Source: Saksenaea vasiformis B4078
Taxonomy: Eukaryota > Mucoromycota > Mucoromycetes > Mucorales > Saksenaeaceae
NCBI GenBank assembly: GCA_000697055.1
Contig: JNDT01001950.1
Location: 124,001 to 188,000 of the forward strand
DNA length: 64,000 bases
Direction of reading: 5' to 3'
Both the position numbers and the translations under genes were made by a program. Positions 37,086-47,797 of this stretch are shown here, piece by piece (the first letter of the stretch is position 1; the number at the start of each line of letters is the position of its first letter). The notes beneath the pieces are model-generated. The model was not told the origin of the DNA, ran no database searches, and saw nothing but the letters and a program-made list of their open reading frames with translations.

Positions 37086-37809
37086 CAAGAAAGAAGTGCT
37101 GTGTGACTTGTCGTATTTCCGATTTTCTTTCTTTCCTCCCGTTGCTCGATACCAAATGGCGCGTAACGAGGAACGAAGTATTCCACCTTCATTTGATTGT
37201 TTCTTAATGCGTCATTTCAAACGAAGAAGATGTTGTCGTTTTCCGATGATCCTGGCCACGAATTAGATGCTATTGTGTTGTGGACTGTGTTCTGGCTTTG
37301 ACTAGCAAGCACACCACTGGAACGCCGTTCGTATAAGTCTGGATGACATTTGCTCGGGTATCTCTGCCACGTGCAAAACTGAAAAGCTATCACCGTAAAA
37401 TGTAGGTTTATGCTGTGAGATAGACATCAGCTAGGGACGCGTAGGTAACTGATGCAGCAAACCAGTAGTTCATTGCCACATTTACTATGTCAGCTAATCA
37501 TCATAAACTACTAAGAGAACCATATTTTAGCCAAAATAATCAGTCCAGCGCGTGAATGTATTGCGACAACGTGAGTAAGCACGGAAAAATGATGGCACTG
37601 CATGTGGCCCTGTTGCTGCATCTATGAACTTGATTGGGAAATTTCCTTATGATTTTCCTGTGATTTTTTTATCTTTCATTGGCTATGCTGGATCACATAT
37701 GACATCCTTGTACACGATAACTTCAAATTGACATTCACTGATCACCTCATCTATTGGATCGTTGTAGATGCCGATAGAACTTTGCAACATCTTAGAGGTC
37801 AGTTGTATT
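37086..37809. other. Intergenic; MED1 upstream region and left edge of mobile island
   Basis: AT-rich with no coding exon recognised. The first about 200 bp should contain the MED1 promoter. Confidence 0.4.
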
Positions 37810-38755
37810 ATACACTGCGAGGGAGGAAGCGTGCATACAATCGAACAAGCTGCGCAAAACCAGAATAAATGTCAATGTCTGAACAAGTGTCCTTTCGGCA
37901 CTCTTTTACTTAATATTTAAAGAGGTAGGAAACATTGTATGTGATGTTTGTCTGTTCCAATTTTGGAACCGTTTCAGTAGCGCGTACGCTCTCCGTAAGC
38001 TTCGATAACCGCCTTGCGTGTACCGGGCATTGATATCACGAACATTTTGTGGAATTACTTGCCATTCTTTCAACGGAATGGTTCATGACAGCTCTGATTG
38101 GTGAGCTAGATGTCTCTGCTTTGACTGTCAGCGTCCCACTTCATCATTCAGAGGTACTCGATAGGGATTTAAGTCCAGGCTGGCAAGGCGGAGATGCGAT
38201 TCTTGGACTCCCAATCTCTTGTCTCTTTGCTCATACGGCGTGGCGAGTTATTCTTCTAGAGAAGACAACCTTTTCCATTGTTCTTTCCTGATTTAGAGGA
38301 GCAGGTTCTTGTTCAAAAGGCTGATGCATTTATCACCACTGCTTGAATAGGCCCAGCTCTGCTTTGCATTAAAGCAGTCTCACACCATCACTGAACCCCA
38401 TCTTCTCCGATAAAACGCATTGTTTCTTCGGTGTGCTGTTCTATGACTTCCTCTTCATCCTTCCGAAGAATACGCTTTTTGCCATCACTACATCATGACG
38501 AGCAATCTGGACTCGTCAGACCAGATTACCTTGTCCCGTTGATCCCTTTGTCTAATGGACCTGCCTCTTTGCTCAGGACAGCCGTTCCTCTTATTCGGTA
38601 TTAGGCTTTCATGTCATGTTTGAAATATATGTAAGTAATAGAAACAACTTATACTGATGGGAGGGAAAAAAGATACAAAGTTTTTGAGATATTAAGCTAT
38701 AGCTTGCGGAGTCTATTCAACTACATGCACGCTTGCTTTCCCGCGGTGAATGGAG
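37810..38755 (-). mobile_element. Decayed Tc1/mariner transposase, copy 2
   Basis: Homologous over its length to 2680-3645, with the same orientation and block order. Read on the minus strand it retains the ...WSDESRLL-like block around 38520-38550 and the downstream blocks in broken frames. Both copies lack an intact ORF. The two copies differ at many positions, including indels, so the insertions are old. Confidence 0.72.
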
Positions 38756-38789
38756 AGTAATCATACCGAGGATATCCTAATCGGAATCC

Positions 38790-39500
38790 TATCTTGGCGT
38801 TATAACGTCTCCAGCTATAGTTAAAGACTTCTTAGAAGAAGTATTTCTTCCGGAAGACTCTTGCAGCGATATATACACGCGGAAAAAGGTTAACATGACA
38901 GAAATCCAGGTATCTATTTCGCTGTATACTGCCATGTTCGACGACAAAACGCCCATGAGATTCGCACAATGGTGCTCGAAGAGTAACATCGGTCTCTGTC
39001 GAGGAAACCTAGAGAGGAAAACGTTGAAAGGAGCTGGTGGAAAAAGGTTACGCTACCGGAGCCTATTCGTATTGAACGACAATCTGCACGGTAAGATACG
39101 ACTTTTCTGGCTTGTACAGGTGATTTTCATAGATGAACTATTCTACAGATGGAGTGGCAAACGCTGTGAGGAAATATATTCCCAAATTGCAAGAAGACAT
39201 AAGGCAGATGAAGAAGAGCAGTGCAGCGTGATTGGTTACCGCAGGAAGTCGTGTACGAACGAGAACCATGAGACGAGGCTCCGACTGTTGGGACAGATGG
39301 CGAATAAGCTCAGGTCGAGGTCCTTCGTGGATCGGGTGTATATTTCTCCTTGCTCTTCAGCCAACGATGAAATCCGCAACAGAGATTTCTCTGGTGATTT
39401 CGAAATATGAAAGACATTGCTGGCACGACACAAGGTAAAAGATGACGATCTTATTGCACAGATTGGATTATACTGAAAACGAAACTTCAATAGATATGAT
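38790..39500 (+). pseudogene. Relic of unrecognised repeat protein between transposons
   Basis: Frames 38895-39410 and 39232-39438 overlap in different registers. In one, KYIPKLQEDIRQMKKSSAA runs into VTAGSRVRTRTMRRGSD after a stop. This looks like a decayed coding repeat rather than a host gene. No family can be named. Confidence 0.3.
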
Positions 39501-39768
39501 TTCATATATTGCCATTACTGCCAATGTGTCACTTCTAGTCCTTGACTTCACCGGTTTGACAACAAATGTAAACGGCTTGAAGCAATTTCTCTTGTAAGAT
39601 GAAAAAAAAATATTAAACAGAAAGCAAAGCAACTAACTGGATGGCTCTGATGTATCAGGAAAACACCTAATTTTAAGAATATTATCGTTGACAGCCTGCC
39701 GCAGAATCATGCGATAGCTGTACTTAGCAGGGAGCAGCTGCTCAACGATGAGAAACTAATAAATTTAT

Positions 39769-40268
39769 GGGAATTACTAGGGACACTCCAACAGGACACT
39801 CCAGCTTTCCCAACACGTACAAAAAAGGACGAGTATAGTACCGAATGCTTAATTCGGTTACAGTGGAGCGTCCTGCAGTAGAGCCTTCGTTGCTGAATCC
39901 CAGCAGTTGTCTTCAGATATACTGCAGTAGATACTTGATATAAGAATATTATGGGTAGACAGAGGGTTTATTATTTTGTTCAGGATATTTGCTAGTACGA
40001 CTTATAGGCTACTGCCTATCAAATGTGTTCCCTAAAAAGATTCTTATCATTCTTATAAATAAAATGCCTACTGTATTGTATGTAACTCTACTGCAGGACT
40101 CTCTGCTTACTGGACATTCCCCTACAGGACATTCCATTATGGCACACTTCACTGTGAGACGCTTCGCTGTTTCCGTACTACACTAGTCTGATTATGGCAA
40201 CTAGTGACACTCCTCTTTTACTTCCCACTCAGAATTTTGGGGGAATTGGAGTGTCCCTATTAATTCCC
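39769..40268. mobile_element. 0.5 kb element with 23-bp terminal inverted repeats (MITE-like)
   Basis: The left end at 39769-39791 (GGGAATTACTAGGGACACTCC, then AA) and the reverse complement of 40246-40268 (GGGAATTAATAGGGACACTCC, then AA) agree at 22 of 23 positions. Internal copies of ACAGGACA(C/T)TCC occur near both ends (around 39792 and 40121). It has no coding capacity, so it is a non-autonomous element. No clear target-site duplication was seen. Confidence 0.75.
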
Positions 40269-40403
40269 CAGTTTCGGATTGTCCGAATCACTCCATTTCA
40301 TGCATATCAGCTCGCGCTCCTCGATGGTCGTCTACACCCAACTCTGCTTCACTCTAACGCGTTAAGACTGGCTAAAAATCGGTGCTGTACTCCCGTCGCA
40401 ACA

Positions 40404-40510
40404 ATGGGCACCTAACCCATGGTCACTGAGCCGGAGGTCAATTCCTGAAGTAGGAGCTGATGTTGCCCGCGGCAAAACACGTCCGGGTTCCTGGAAGCCG
40501 AACCGCCCGC
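40404..40510 (-). ncRNA. Candidate structured RNA 3' of the Fanzor copy (guide-RNA scaffold?)
   Basis: A GC-rich block in otherwise AT-rich DNA with three successive short hairpins. They are 40404-40420 (ATGGG/CCCAT stem), 40463-40475 (TTGCC/GGCAA stem around a 3-nt loop) and 40486-40504 (GGTTC/GAACC stem). It lies 310-420 bp beyond the stop codon of the minus-strand Fanzor copy. In TnpB and Fanzor loci the guide RNA scaffold comes from the 3' end and flank of the nuclease gene. The assignment is inference from position and structure only. Confidence 0.3.
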
Positions 40511-40821
40511 ACCTGTCATGTCGCTGTTTTTTTTTGGAACTATCTTCTTTTTGATATCTCTTTATTCTCTTCTTTCATTCTCGTTTCCTTTCTCTGTCTC
40601 GGGTTTTCCCGAAATAAAACAAGAGCGTTTGATTTCTTCGTCTGAAAAAGGGCTTTGTGACTTAATTAAAAGACGTTCGATCCAGCTATGGGTTCTTTTG
40701 GGGACAAGAGGACAAGTAAATCGGTCCCACTTGGAAGGGCCCTAAGAATGTCGTCACAAACATTTGAAATGGTACTTACGAAGCTCTCCCAGTGCCTAAC
40801 GAGAGGCTAGTTGGCCGTTCC

Positions 40822-43800
40822 TTACGGCCTAGCACCACCAAGGGGTGCAGGTTCTTGTTGTTGCTGTTGTGGACGACGTAATGCAGCGGGCCTTGTCTGC
40901 AATTGCATGTCACCTTCCATGTATGCGACCAGAAGCCGCCGCATGTTTCTGCCCGCATTGATATGGCGATTCCAAAACTAAAGAAAACCTTAGCTTCATA
41001 CTTTCACACAGGAATTACATACCAGTGGCCTTTGTTCTTCAAGTTCCATGCCAGCGCCTCCCAACTGATGTTGGTTGCACAATTTAATCGGATAGACCTG
41101 GCAGCGGAAATCGTTCAAAGCTATCATGAATGCTGTTAATGAAACTTGCTTTCGGTATGATCTGATCCTCACGTAATGGTTGCAACTCAGGGCATTGCGA
41201 AGTCCTTTGCAATATGACATTTTCTTCATTCAAACAGTATCTTTTGCGACGATCGTCGCCCGGACGACGGAGCAACTTCGTTCTAAGGATACACAATGTT
41301 AATTGGTATGAGCTTGCAAAAACCAGTGACTTACTTGTGCTGGCACCGTGAAGTGGGCGTCACAAACTGCTGCGTGTCATTGTTACAGCTGGAGCACACT
41401 TTTGAAGTGTTATATTCGTCTATTAGTATAACAAGGGACTTCTGCGCGAGTATTTTCCGGAATTGCTAGCATGTGTTTTCAAGTTAGCATTATCCGAATG
41501 GAAAGTATGTAACATATACCTTCACTGGTAACGGACCGAGACCCCTCATTGTAGGCTTCAAATCAGCATCACCATATGCAACGATGGTCGGCTGCTGCTG
41601 TTGTTGGTGAATATTTTCTCTTAACCGCCGCCGCCGGCACTTCCTTTTTGATCTTGTAGATTTATAATGCGGTTGGATCAAATCCTATCCGAAACATAGA
41701 CATTAGATCTATAATTAGAGATGTTGTCACTTACGTGTCGGGGCGAACCCGTAGCTACCCTGTCAGCCAGTACATTTAACGTACTACGTCGTGCAGAGTA
41801 CAAGAGCATCCGATTTTCACGATGGCGATAAGAACAATTAAAGTCGTGCATGCTAGTGATCACTTTAGTATCGTTGAATATTCTCAAATAAATGTTATAC
41901 TTACGGTCGATGTATATTACTGATTGTTCGTATGTATCTTCTGAACTCCATTGTGGTTGCGACTGTAGGCGGGTTCTCCGCAATTTCGTCGTAATATTGT
42001 TGCATGGATGCATCCCGACGTGATCTTAATTCCGTTTGCTTGGCCCACGAGAACATGGATCGGAGCCTTAAAGACCTGTTAACGATCATCGATCATCATA
42101 TGGCAAAGTGGACTTACTGGTATTCATTGTTGCTAATTGTGGCTGTGTGAGCATTGCGCAGCTCTCGAGTTACAAGTGGCTCGTTGGTGTCCACCGCGCT
42201 GAACAACGATCGTATGCCCGGGTCAAGTCCCACGATCCTTGATTCTGCGAGACGCTCCTGTGCCAGACCTGTCGGTTCCTTGTTAAGATGATAAATACCC
42301 TTCGTCCATGAGCCAAGGTCCATGTTCCGGGGTAGGAGCCGAAAATCCCTTTGGGAGGAGGGAAAACGTTCTTAACAAAGTATGAGGACAGGAAGAAGCA
42401 TGCCATTTTCCTCCTACCGTGTTTGCGACACTCGAACACCACAGATGCGCCTACACCATCCGTTTCAAAATAGTAAGCAAATTCAAGAGCAGTACGTTCA
42501 GCATTAACGACAGCTAGAATATAAATTAATTAGCAGCAGTTCGGAAGCACAGCAACTTACGTTCATTATTCCACCGCCAGCGATTTTCTGACACTTGTCG
42601 ATGTTAATAGTTGTTCCCAAAAATTTTCTCGCCAGACGGGATCTCGACAAAGAACGTCAAATTCTTTGAGACTGCAATACCGTAGTTGTCTCTGTCTTGG
42701 ATTCTCACGCTAGAATCAGAGCATTTAATGTACATGACGACTTAAAAGCAGGATAGGCTCACTTATCATAAACAGTGGAGGAACAGCATCGTTCGCAAGG
42801 AAGGCATCACGTAGGATTTTCCATAGACCCCTTCCCGTAATCGCAAAGTAAACGACTTGATGTGTTGCAATAGGCAGAAGTGACCAACGGCTATCGTCAT
42901 ATTGAACTGTGTACGGATACAACTCGTACATGTATTTCACAATCCTTGGAAAAAATGGATGGGTTCCTTCATCCTCTGGATCGACCTCGTCAATCATGAT
43001 ATCACCGAGGTGAGTCTGGTACAGATTGTATTGGGTCCTGTGACAGTCGATATGATTAACAATGAAATTAATCACAAGGTATTTACTCAAAAAAAAGTCA
43101 GCAGTTCGCCTCTGAAAGGCATATCTTTCCAGTGATGATCCTCTAGTGGTTCATGATTTGTGATACGAGTAATGGCGAATCGAGCTAGAAGAACCATTGT
43201 TAGTGAGATTTATTCGAACTTGTTTCGTACCATGAGCCGCGGATCCTCCCCCAGGTAAGAAGCCTTGATGGCGCTCTTTCAAAGCGCGAAAATAGGCCAA
43301 CCATACATATCGCAAATATGTCGAGACATTATTCACGAGGTGCCTGCGAACATCTATGGGCATGTTGGATCTATAATCATTGGAAGACTATCTCATACTT
43401 TGTATTGCGTTGATTGCAAATGGATAAGACATCTTGATGAAAAATCCCTCGATCTTTTCGATAGCGTACAGATCTATTATGCCGAGATTGGTGTCATGCA
43501 TTTTCAATCGATCAATGCTAACTTACATCCACCATGTTCGTCCTTCCGCAACGGCTCGAAGTGATCAATCGCCGTGGTCCAAAGGCTTCGTTCCCATGAT
43601 GGCTACAAAAAAAAATAAAGGCATGAGTACTTGACCACCTTCCTGCATGTACACACTTACGTTTGGGTGGTGTTGATGTGTAAGGGCCTGTGCTGAACAA
43701 ATCTGAATGCCGCTCTCCAAAATTCTCGAGTAGCAATGGGTGGAAATGTGAAGTTTCCGTGGTCATGTCCCTCTTCCGCCCAGCGACGGACGTGTAGGTT

Positions 43801-44080
43801 TGCCAGGTTCAAAGCGTCACGTCGAAGGACGTGATGCTGCTCGGCGATACGCCGTAAACGTTGCTACACGAAATATATGAGTAAGCAATAGATGTGTCGT
43901 AGTTTGATTCACCCTTAGATGGCCAAACTGTGGCCTGAGAAAATTCGATAATTTTATTTTTCTTGTAACTCGCTGAAAGCGTCCTCGATCCCGTGGCGAA
44001 ATCGAGTGCCTGTAGCGTTGCCTCTGCCGTTGTGCGGGTGGGCCTACTCCTTCTTCTTCTTCCTCGACAATAGGTTCCAT
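40822..44080 (-). pseudogene. Decayed Fanzor (eukaryotic TnpB/IS605 OrfB-like RNA-guided nuclease)
   Basis: Exon-like blocks run from MEPIVEEEEEGVGPPAQ (44080; in-frame upstream Met at 44170) to a stop at 40822. Signatures in order: SRWSLLPIATHQVVYFAI (about 42850); ETDGVGASVVFECRK (about 42440); RuvC-I RIVGLDPGIRSLFSAVD, Asp kept (about 42210); SMQQYYDEIAENPPTVATT (about 41990); IVAYGDADLKPTMRGLGPLP (about 41540); DEYNTSKVCSSCN, with the alternative Glu and first zinc CxxC (about 41400); RuvC-III FWNRHINAGRNM (about 40960), where the usual Asp is His. Damage: in-frame TAG at 43388-43390, in-frame TAA near 42605, an extra base in an A8/T8 run at 43089-43096, and phase clashes at several junctions (around 43600-43660, 42765). 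Intron sites, some with CTAAC branches, remain readable. Likely a recently dead copy. Confidence 0.78.
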
Positions 44081-44086
44081 AAAAAT

Positions 44087-44150
44087 AAGTAAAAAGTGGA
44101 TAGAAGGGTAGAGAAGTAAAAAGTGGATAGAAGGGTAGAGAAGTAAAAAG
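44087..44150. repeat. 27-bp tandem repeat (2.4 copies) at the 5' end of the Fanzor copy
   Basis: Units at 44087-44113 and 44114-44140 are identical, followed by a 10-bp partial. The array lies immediately upstream of the chosen start. If the Met at 44170 is used, it encodes a repeated FLLLYPSIH segment. Confidence 0.85.
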
Positions 44151-44855
44151 CTGTTTTGGAATGTGGTCATTATGTGTTTTCATTGTTGTCATTTAAAATT
44201 AATCATGAGTTTTCTTTGTTCTTCTACAATGCTCAATATCAGGTCATGGTCCTGTTTCGCAGATAAACTAGCCACATGTGCGCAACTTGTTCTTTGTTTT
44301 ACTGTCGCATGAAGAGGCAGCATATGCGGGATCAAGGAGGTGGACGTAACCAGCACGGACATAGTTCATTTAAATGGCAGCAAGGACATTGGGTGCGAGC
44401 TCCCTGAGAGTTACTTGCTTTAAAAACGCACGAGATAATGTTCAGACCATACACAAACAACAGTGTATCCCTCCTTTTCTTTCACTGTGAGTGTCTAGAC
44501 TTTTTGCAGGTGCTGCTTTTGACGCACTCTTATGTCGCTCACTTTATTTGGGATTCAAAATAAGATAGCTTTGTTGCGCAACTACTTAGAAAATACCTAG
44601 CCACTCAACGTGTATCAGTCCTCCATATTTTGAAGAATAACTCACGAAAAAAGGCTGCAAAAAAGAACCAAAACTCATTTATGGATGAAGGATCAGTAGG
44701 ATTGATAGATAAAGAAACAAGCAAGCAACACAGTCTGTGCTCAAACTAATCCCGCGGTAGAAATCAGAATCATATTTACGGCAGTTACCAATTATTGGAT
44801 GGCAATGACTCTGACAATGACTGAAAAGGATGTCGGGATACGATAGACACAACCC

Positions 44856-45831
44856 TTGATGCAACGGCTGACGTTCCTGAGGGATCACTACGACCTTGAA
44901 TCGTTCACAAAGATGATGATTGATTGCAGCATCGCCAAGTACACTGTCATCTCTATCGCCTTCCCAAACACCATCACCCTCATTGTATTTGTTCCATGTG
45001 GCTCGTGCATGGATGAAACATATCCGCAAATGAGCGAAGGTTGACGCTGTAACTGGAAAATAAAAAAGCGCACCGACAAATTATTACTCCCTTTGAATTC
45101 GCTATATGTGAGAAGGGGACCCTTCGTGTGCCATGGAATAAAGGACAAAGTTTATTGCAGATAATCAGCAACACACATCTTTCTCGCAATAATTTGACGA
45201 AGATTAAGAACTGGTGTGCAGCATTCCAACCGCAAGTCTTTACCAACATGGAAACCAACAACTACGTGGAAAGCTGGCACAATCAACTCAAGGCAACGTA
45301 CCTCAAACGAAAACGCAATAGACGAGTAGATCGCTTGACCTACATATTGATACATGACGTTGAATTCGATTTCAAAATGAACACGACGCGCGTTAGTTTG
45401 AACATTGGAAGAATGGGTCCTGCAGAAAGAGAGAGAAGAAAACGAGAGATCGCTGCTCTTCAGATACCAGATGCAATTCTAGGAGGAATGGTCTCTGAAC
45501 ATGCTGTTCGATCGTTTTCGCAGGAAGGCATTATCCACCATATCGAAGTGCAAGATTCCACCATGATTTCCTGCACTTGCAGAGATTTTAGCTGGCGCCG
45601 TTCAGCATGTAAACACATGTTCTTACTGAAGCGTGTCAATCCTACATTGAATATTGTGCAAGGTAAGGGTCATATATATCTTTCTGCTAGCATGCATATC
45701 TAACCAATGCTGCAGTATTGCCTTATGGTACAAATGAACAGACTATGAATGCACATTTGATAGAGGCAAAAGAAACAGTAGACGTAGCAGAGGAAAAAGG
45801 AAAGCTGGAGCAAAGGATGCAAAACTTTTAG
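44856..45831 (+). pseudogene. MULE-type transposase fragment with SWIM zinc finger
   Basis: C-terminal half of a Mutator-like transposase. At 44856-45010, YDLESFTKMMIDCSIAKY and AISIAFPN-like text precedes, in a shifted frame, FHVARAWMKHIRK, then a stop; this is the DDE/C..H region. From 45128 a clean frame (45128-45662, then 45716-45831 after a GTAAGG intron) encodes NMETNNYVESWHNQLKATYL and the SWIM finger ISCTCRDFSWRRSACKHMFL (CxC...CxH). The N-terminal DNA-binding part is missing and the two halves are out of frame, so it is inactive as a transposase. The 3' piece alone is still open (216 residues) and might be expressed. Confidence 0.72.
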
Positions 45832-46403
45832 AAAATTTTAAGGCCGGTGACAGTTATTCCAAAGAGAAGATCATGGCAATCAAAAAACAATTCGAAGATA
45901 TGGAGAAGAAGTGGGAAACAGAGGAGTTGCATCCAAACGAACACCTTTCCACTCAAAGGTAATAAGCAGTCAAAAGTAAATAAAAAAAAGCAGTCGTCGT
46001 TAAGTTGAAGTACCGAATAAAAGTGGGTGGACATAAGTAATCGGTACAGTAGTATTGGCGGCGCGGCCACTGGAACTCCGTAATGGACAGAAGCATTGAT
46101 TATCCGTAAGCATTCCTATAACGATCTCGGATACTTTTCCAAGAAAAAAGCGGGAATTTCGTTATGTGTGACATTTATCCTGAGCACAGACAATTTTCCT
46201 GAAAAAAATACAACGTGAAATGCCCCCAACCATCTAAATCAACCCGAAGTTCATCTCAAACTGGGTTCCAAAATGTCTGAGATACTTAGTAGCCCGCGCC
46301 TACTTTGAAGGTTTGAGAAAAAAAATGCGTAGTCTATTGAATAATTTCATGTTTATTTTTATTTTTGCGTTCTTTTTTATGCGTTCTTTTAATTTATGTT
46401 GGT
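45832..46403. other. Intergenic, right edge of mobile island
   Basis: AT-rich, with no gene recognised. It contains the 3' flank of the cold-shock gene, including a T-rich run at 46350-46400 (minus-strand poly-A signal region). Confidence 0.35.
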
Positions 46404-47378
46404 TCATTGGTTTTGTGAAGATCCATTAGATGGTTGCGGCGACCCATTTCTTTGTGGAGGATATGCCGGTACTTGACTGTATCCCATACCGGGAGGATAT
46501 CCCGTAAATAGCATGGGCGACGTCGTCGGCTGTTGTTGTGACACTTGTTGCTGTGTTGCTGGCGGTTGCTGTGAGGATTGCTCTGATGGAGCCATAGATG
46601 GTGCTTGTTGTCCCATTGGCGTGTACCGATACATAGGATACTGCTGCTGTGCATATTGGAATCCTGGTGGTAAAACATATGGGAATCCAGGGTATCCAAA
46701 TGCTGGTGTACCATAAGGATCTACAAACGCTACTTATCTCTTCAGGTCAACGCTACACAATCCTTTTCTTTCTTATATACCTCCATATGGCCGACCACTG
46801 CCATTGCCATTTCCACTGCCTGACGCACGACCTCCACTAAAGTAGACAAGGTCGATTTTTAACTCCTGAATCACTGGTCCCAAGATTGCTCGCTTGTCTC
46901 AACTTACTTCTGGTACTGTCGGAAACTTGCATTAGGGTCACCCAAAACAGGTGCACCACCTGGGCCGGAAACATTGGCTGCCTGCATTCCTTTTGCTCCC
47001 TGCACTAAATCATATTCTACCTGCCATTGTTGTTCGTCATATGGTCAGCTCGAAACATGTCGTCGCTATAAGGTGAATACCTCTTCTCCCTGCAGAAAAA
47101 AAAAAGATTGGGTTTCAGATCGGAGTTAAGGTTGTCGATCCACCTTTTTTGTTACCTCTGCCAAACTTTTAAAGCCTCCATTGTTATGGATAGCCGTGTG
47201 ATGTACAAACACTTCTGTGCCATATGAGACAAGATCTGTATATTGAGTTGTTACCTTCTATATCTGGTTTCCCAGCTTGATCGTCGGGAATGATAAAGCC
47301 ATACCCTTTAGTGGAGTTGAAAAACTTAACACGACCTGTCTTGCGATTCATCCCGGACATGACGAGTAACGATGACAA
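46404..47378 (-). CDS. Cold-shock-domain RNA-binding protein with Gln/Pro-rich tail
   Basis: Y-box-like single-strand RNA/DNA-binding protein. Six exons: 47255-47378, 47156-47214, 47081-47089, 46908-47020, 46781-46836, 46404-46720 (225 residues). The cold-shock domain spans about residues 12-80: TGRVKFFNSTKGYGFIIPDD carries RNP1 (KGYGFI), and EVFVHHTAIHN carries RNP2-like VFVHH. The third exon is only 9 nt (Gly-Glu-Glu) and is needed to give LAEGEEVEYDLV, the standard strand of the fold. The C-terminal part is disordered: Gly/Ser-rich, then Tyr/Pro/Gln-rich (SEQSSQQPPATQQQVSQQQP), typical of RNP-granule proteins. An alternative start is six codons in (MSGMNRK). Confidence 0.88.
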
Positions 47379-47579
47379 TGAATCAAAAAGCGAACGAGAT
47401 CGATAAAGTGTATTCTTTTTCCTTGTCTAAACCACAGTAAGACATTACATTCACTTCTTCGTATGATAGCTACCAATAACCGTGTTTCAGTAAAAAGGAA
47501 GGGAAATAAAGCAAACAAAAAATTAAAGCGTAGATTCCTTATTTAAGTAAGCGAAGGAAGTAAAAAACAAAAAAGGAAA

Positions 47580-47660
47580 AAGAGAAAGAATGTGAAAGAA
47601 GAGAAAGAAGAGAAAGAAAGAAAAGAAAAAAAGGCAGTGAGAGAGAGAGAGAAAGGACTG
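47580..47660. repeat. GA-rich (CT-rich on minus) low-complexity tract
   Basis: About 80 bp of GAAAGAAGA-type purine repeat ending in a GAGAGA run. On the minus strand it is a pyrimidine tract about 200 bp upstream of the cold-shock gene start and downstream of the PH-domain gene stop. Confidence 0.8.
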
Positions 47661-47797
47661 TGTGCCGTGTCTGTGGTGTGTGTGTGGGGCCAATTCGAAC
47701 ACTTGGATTCGATTTGTCTGGATTTCATCCAAAAATGGCCAATTGCCTGGGTTTCTGTTGTCAAACACACCCACTCAACGGGCGACAGCTATCCTCA

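Noticed and set aside
40395..40450. Possible tRNA (GGTCAATTCC resembles a T-arm)
   Set aside because: No acceptor stem or anticodon arm can be drawn around it; the hairpins there do not form a cloverleaf.
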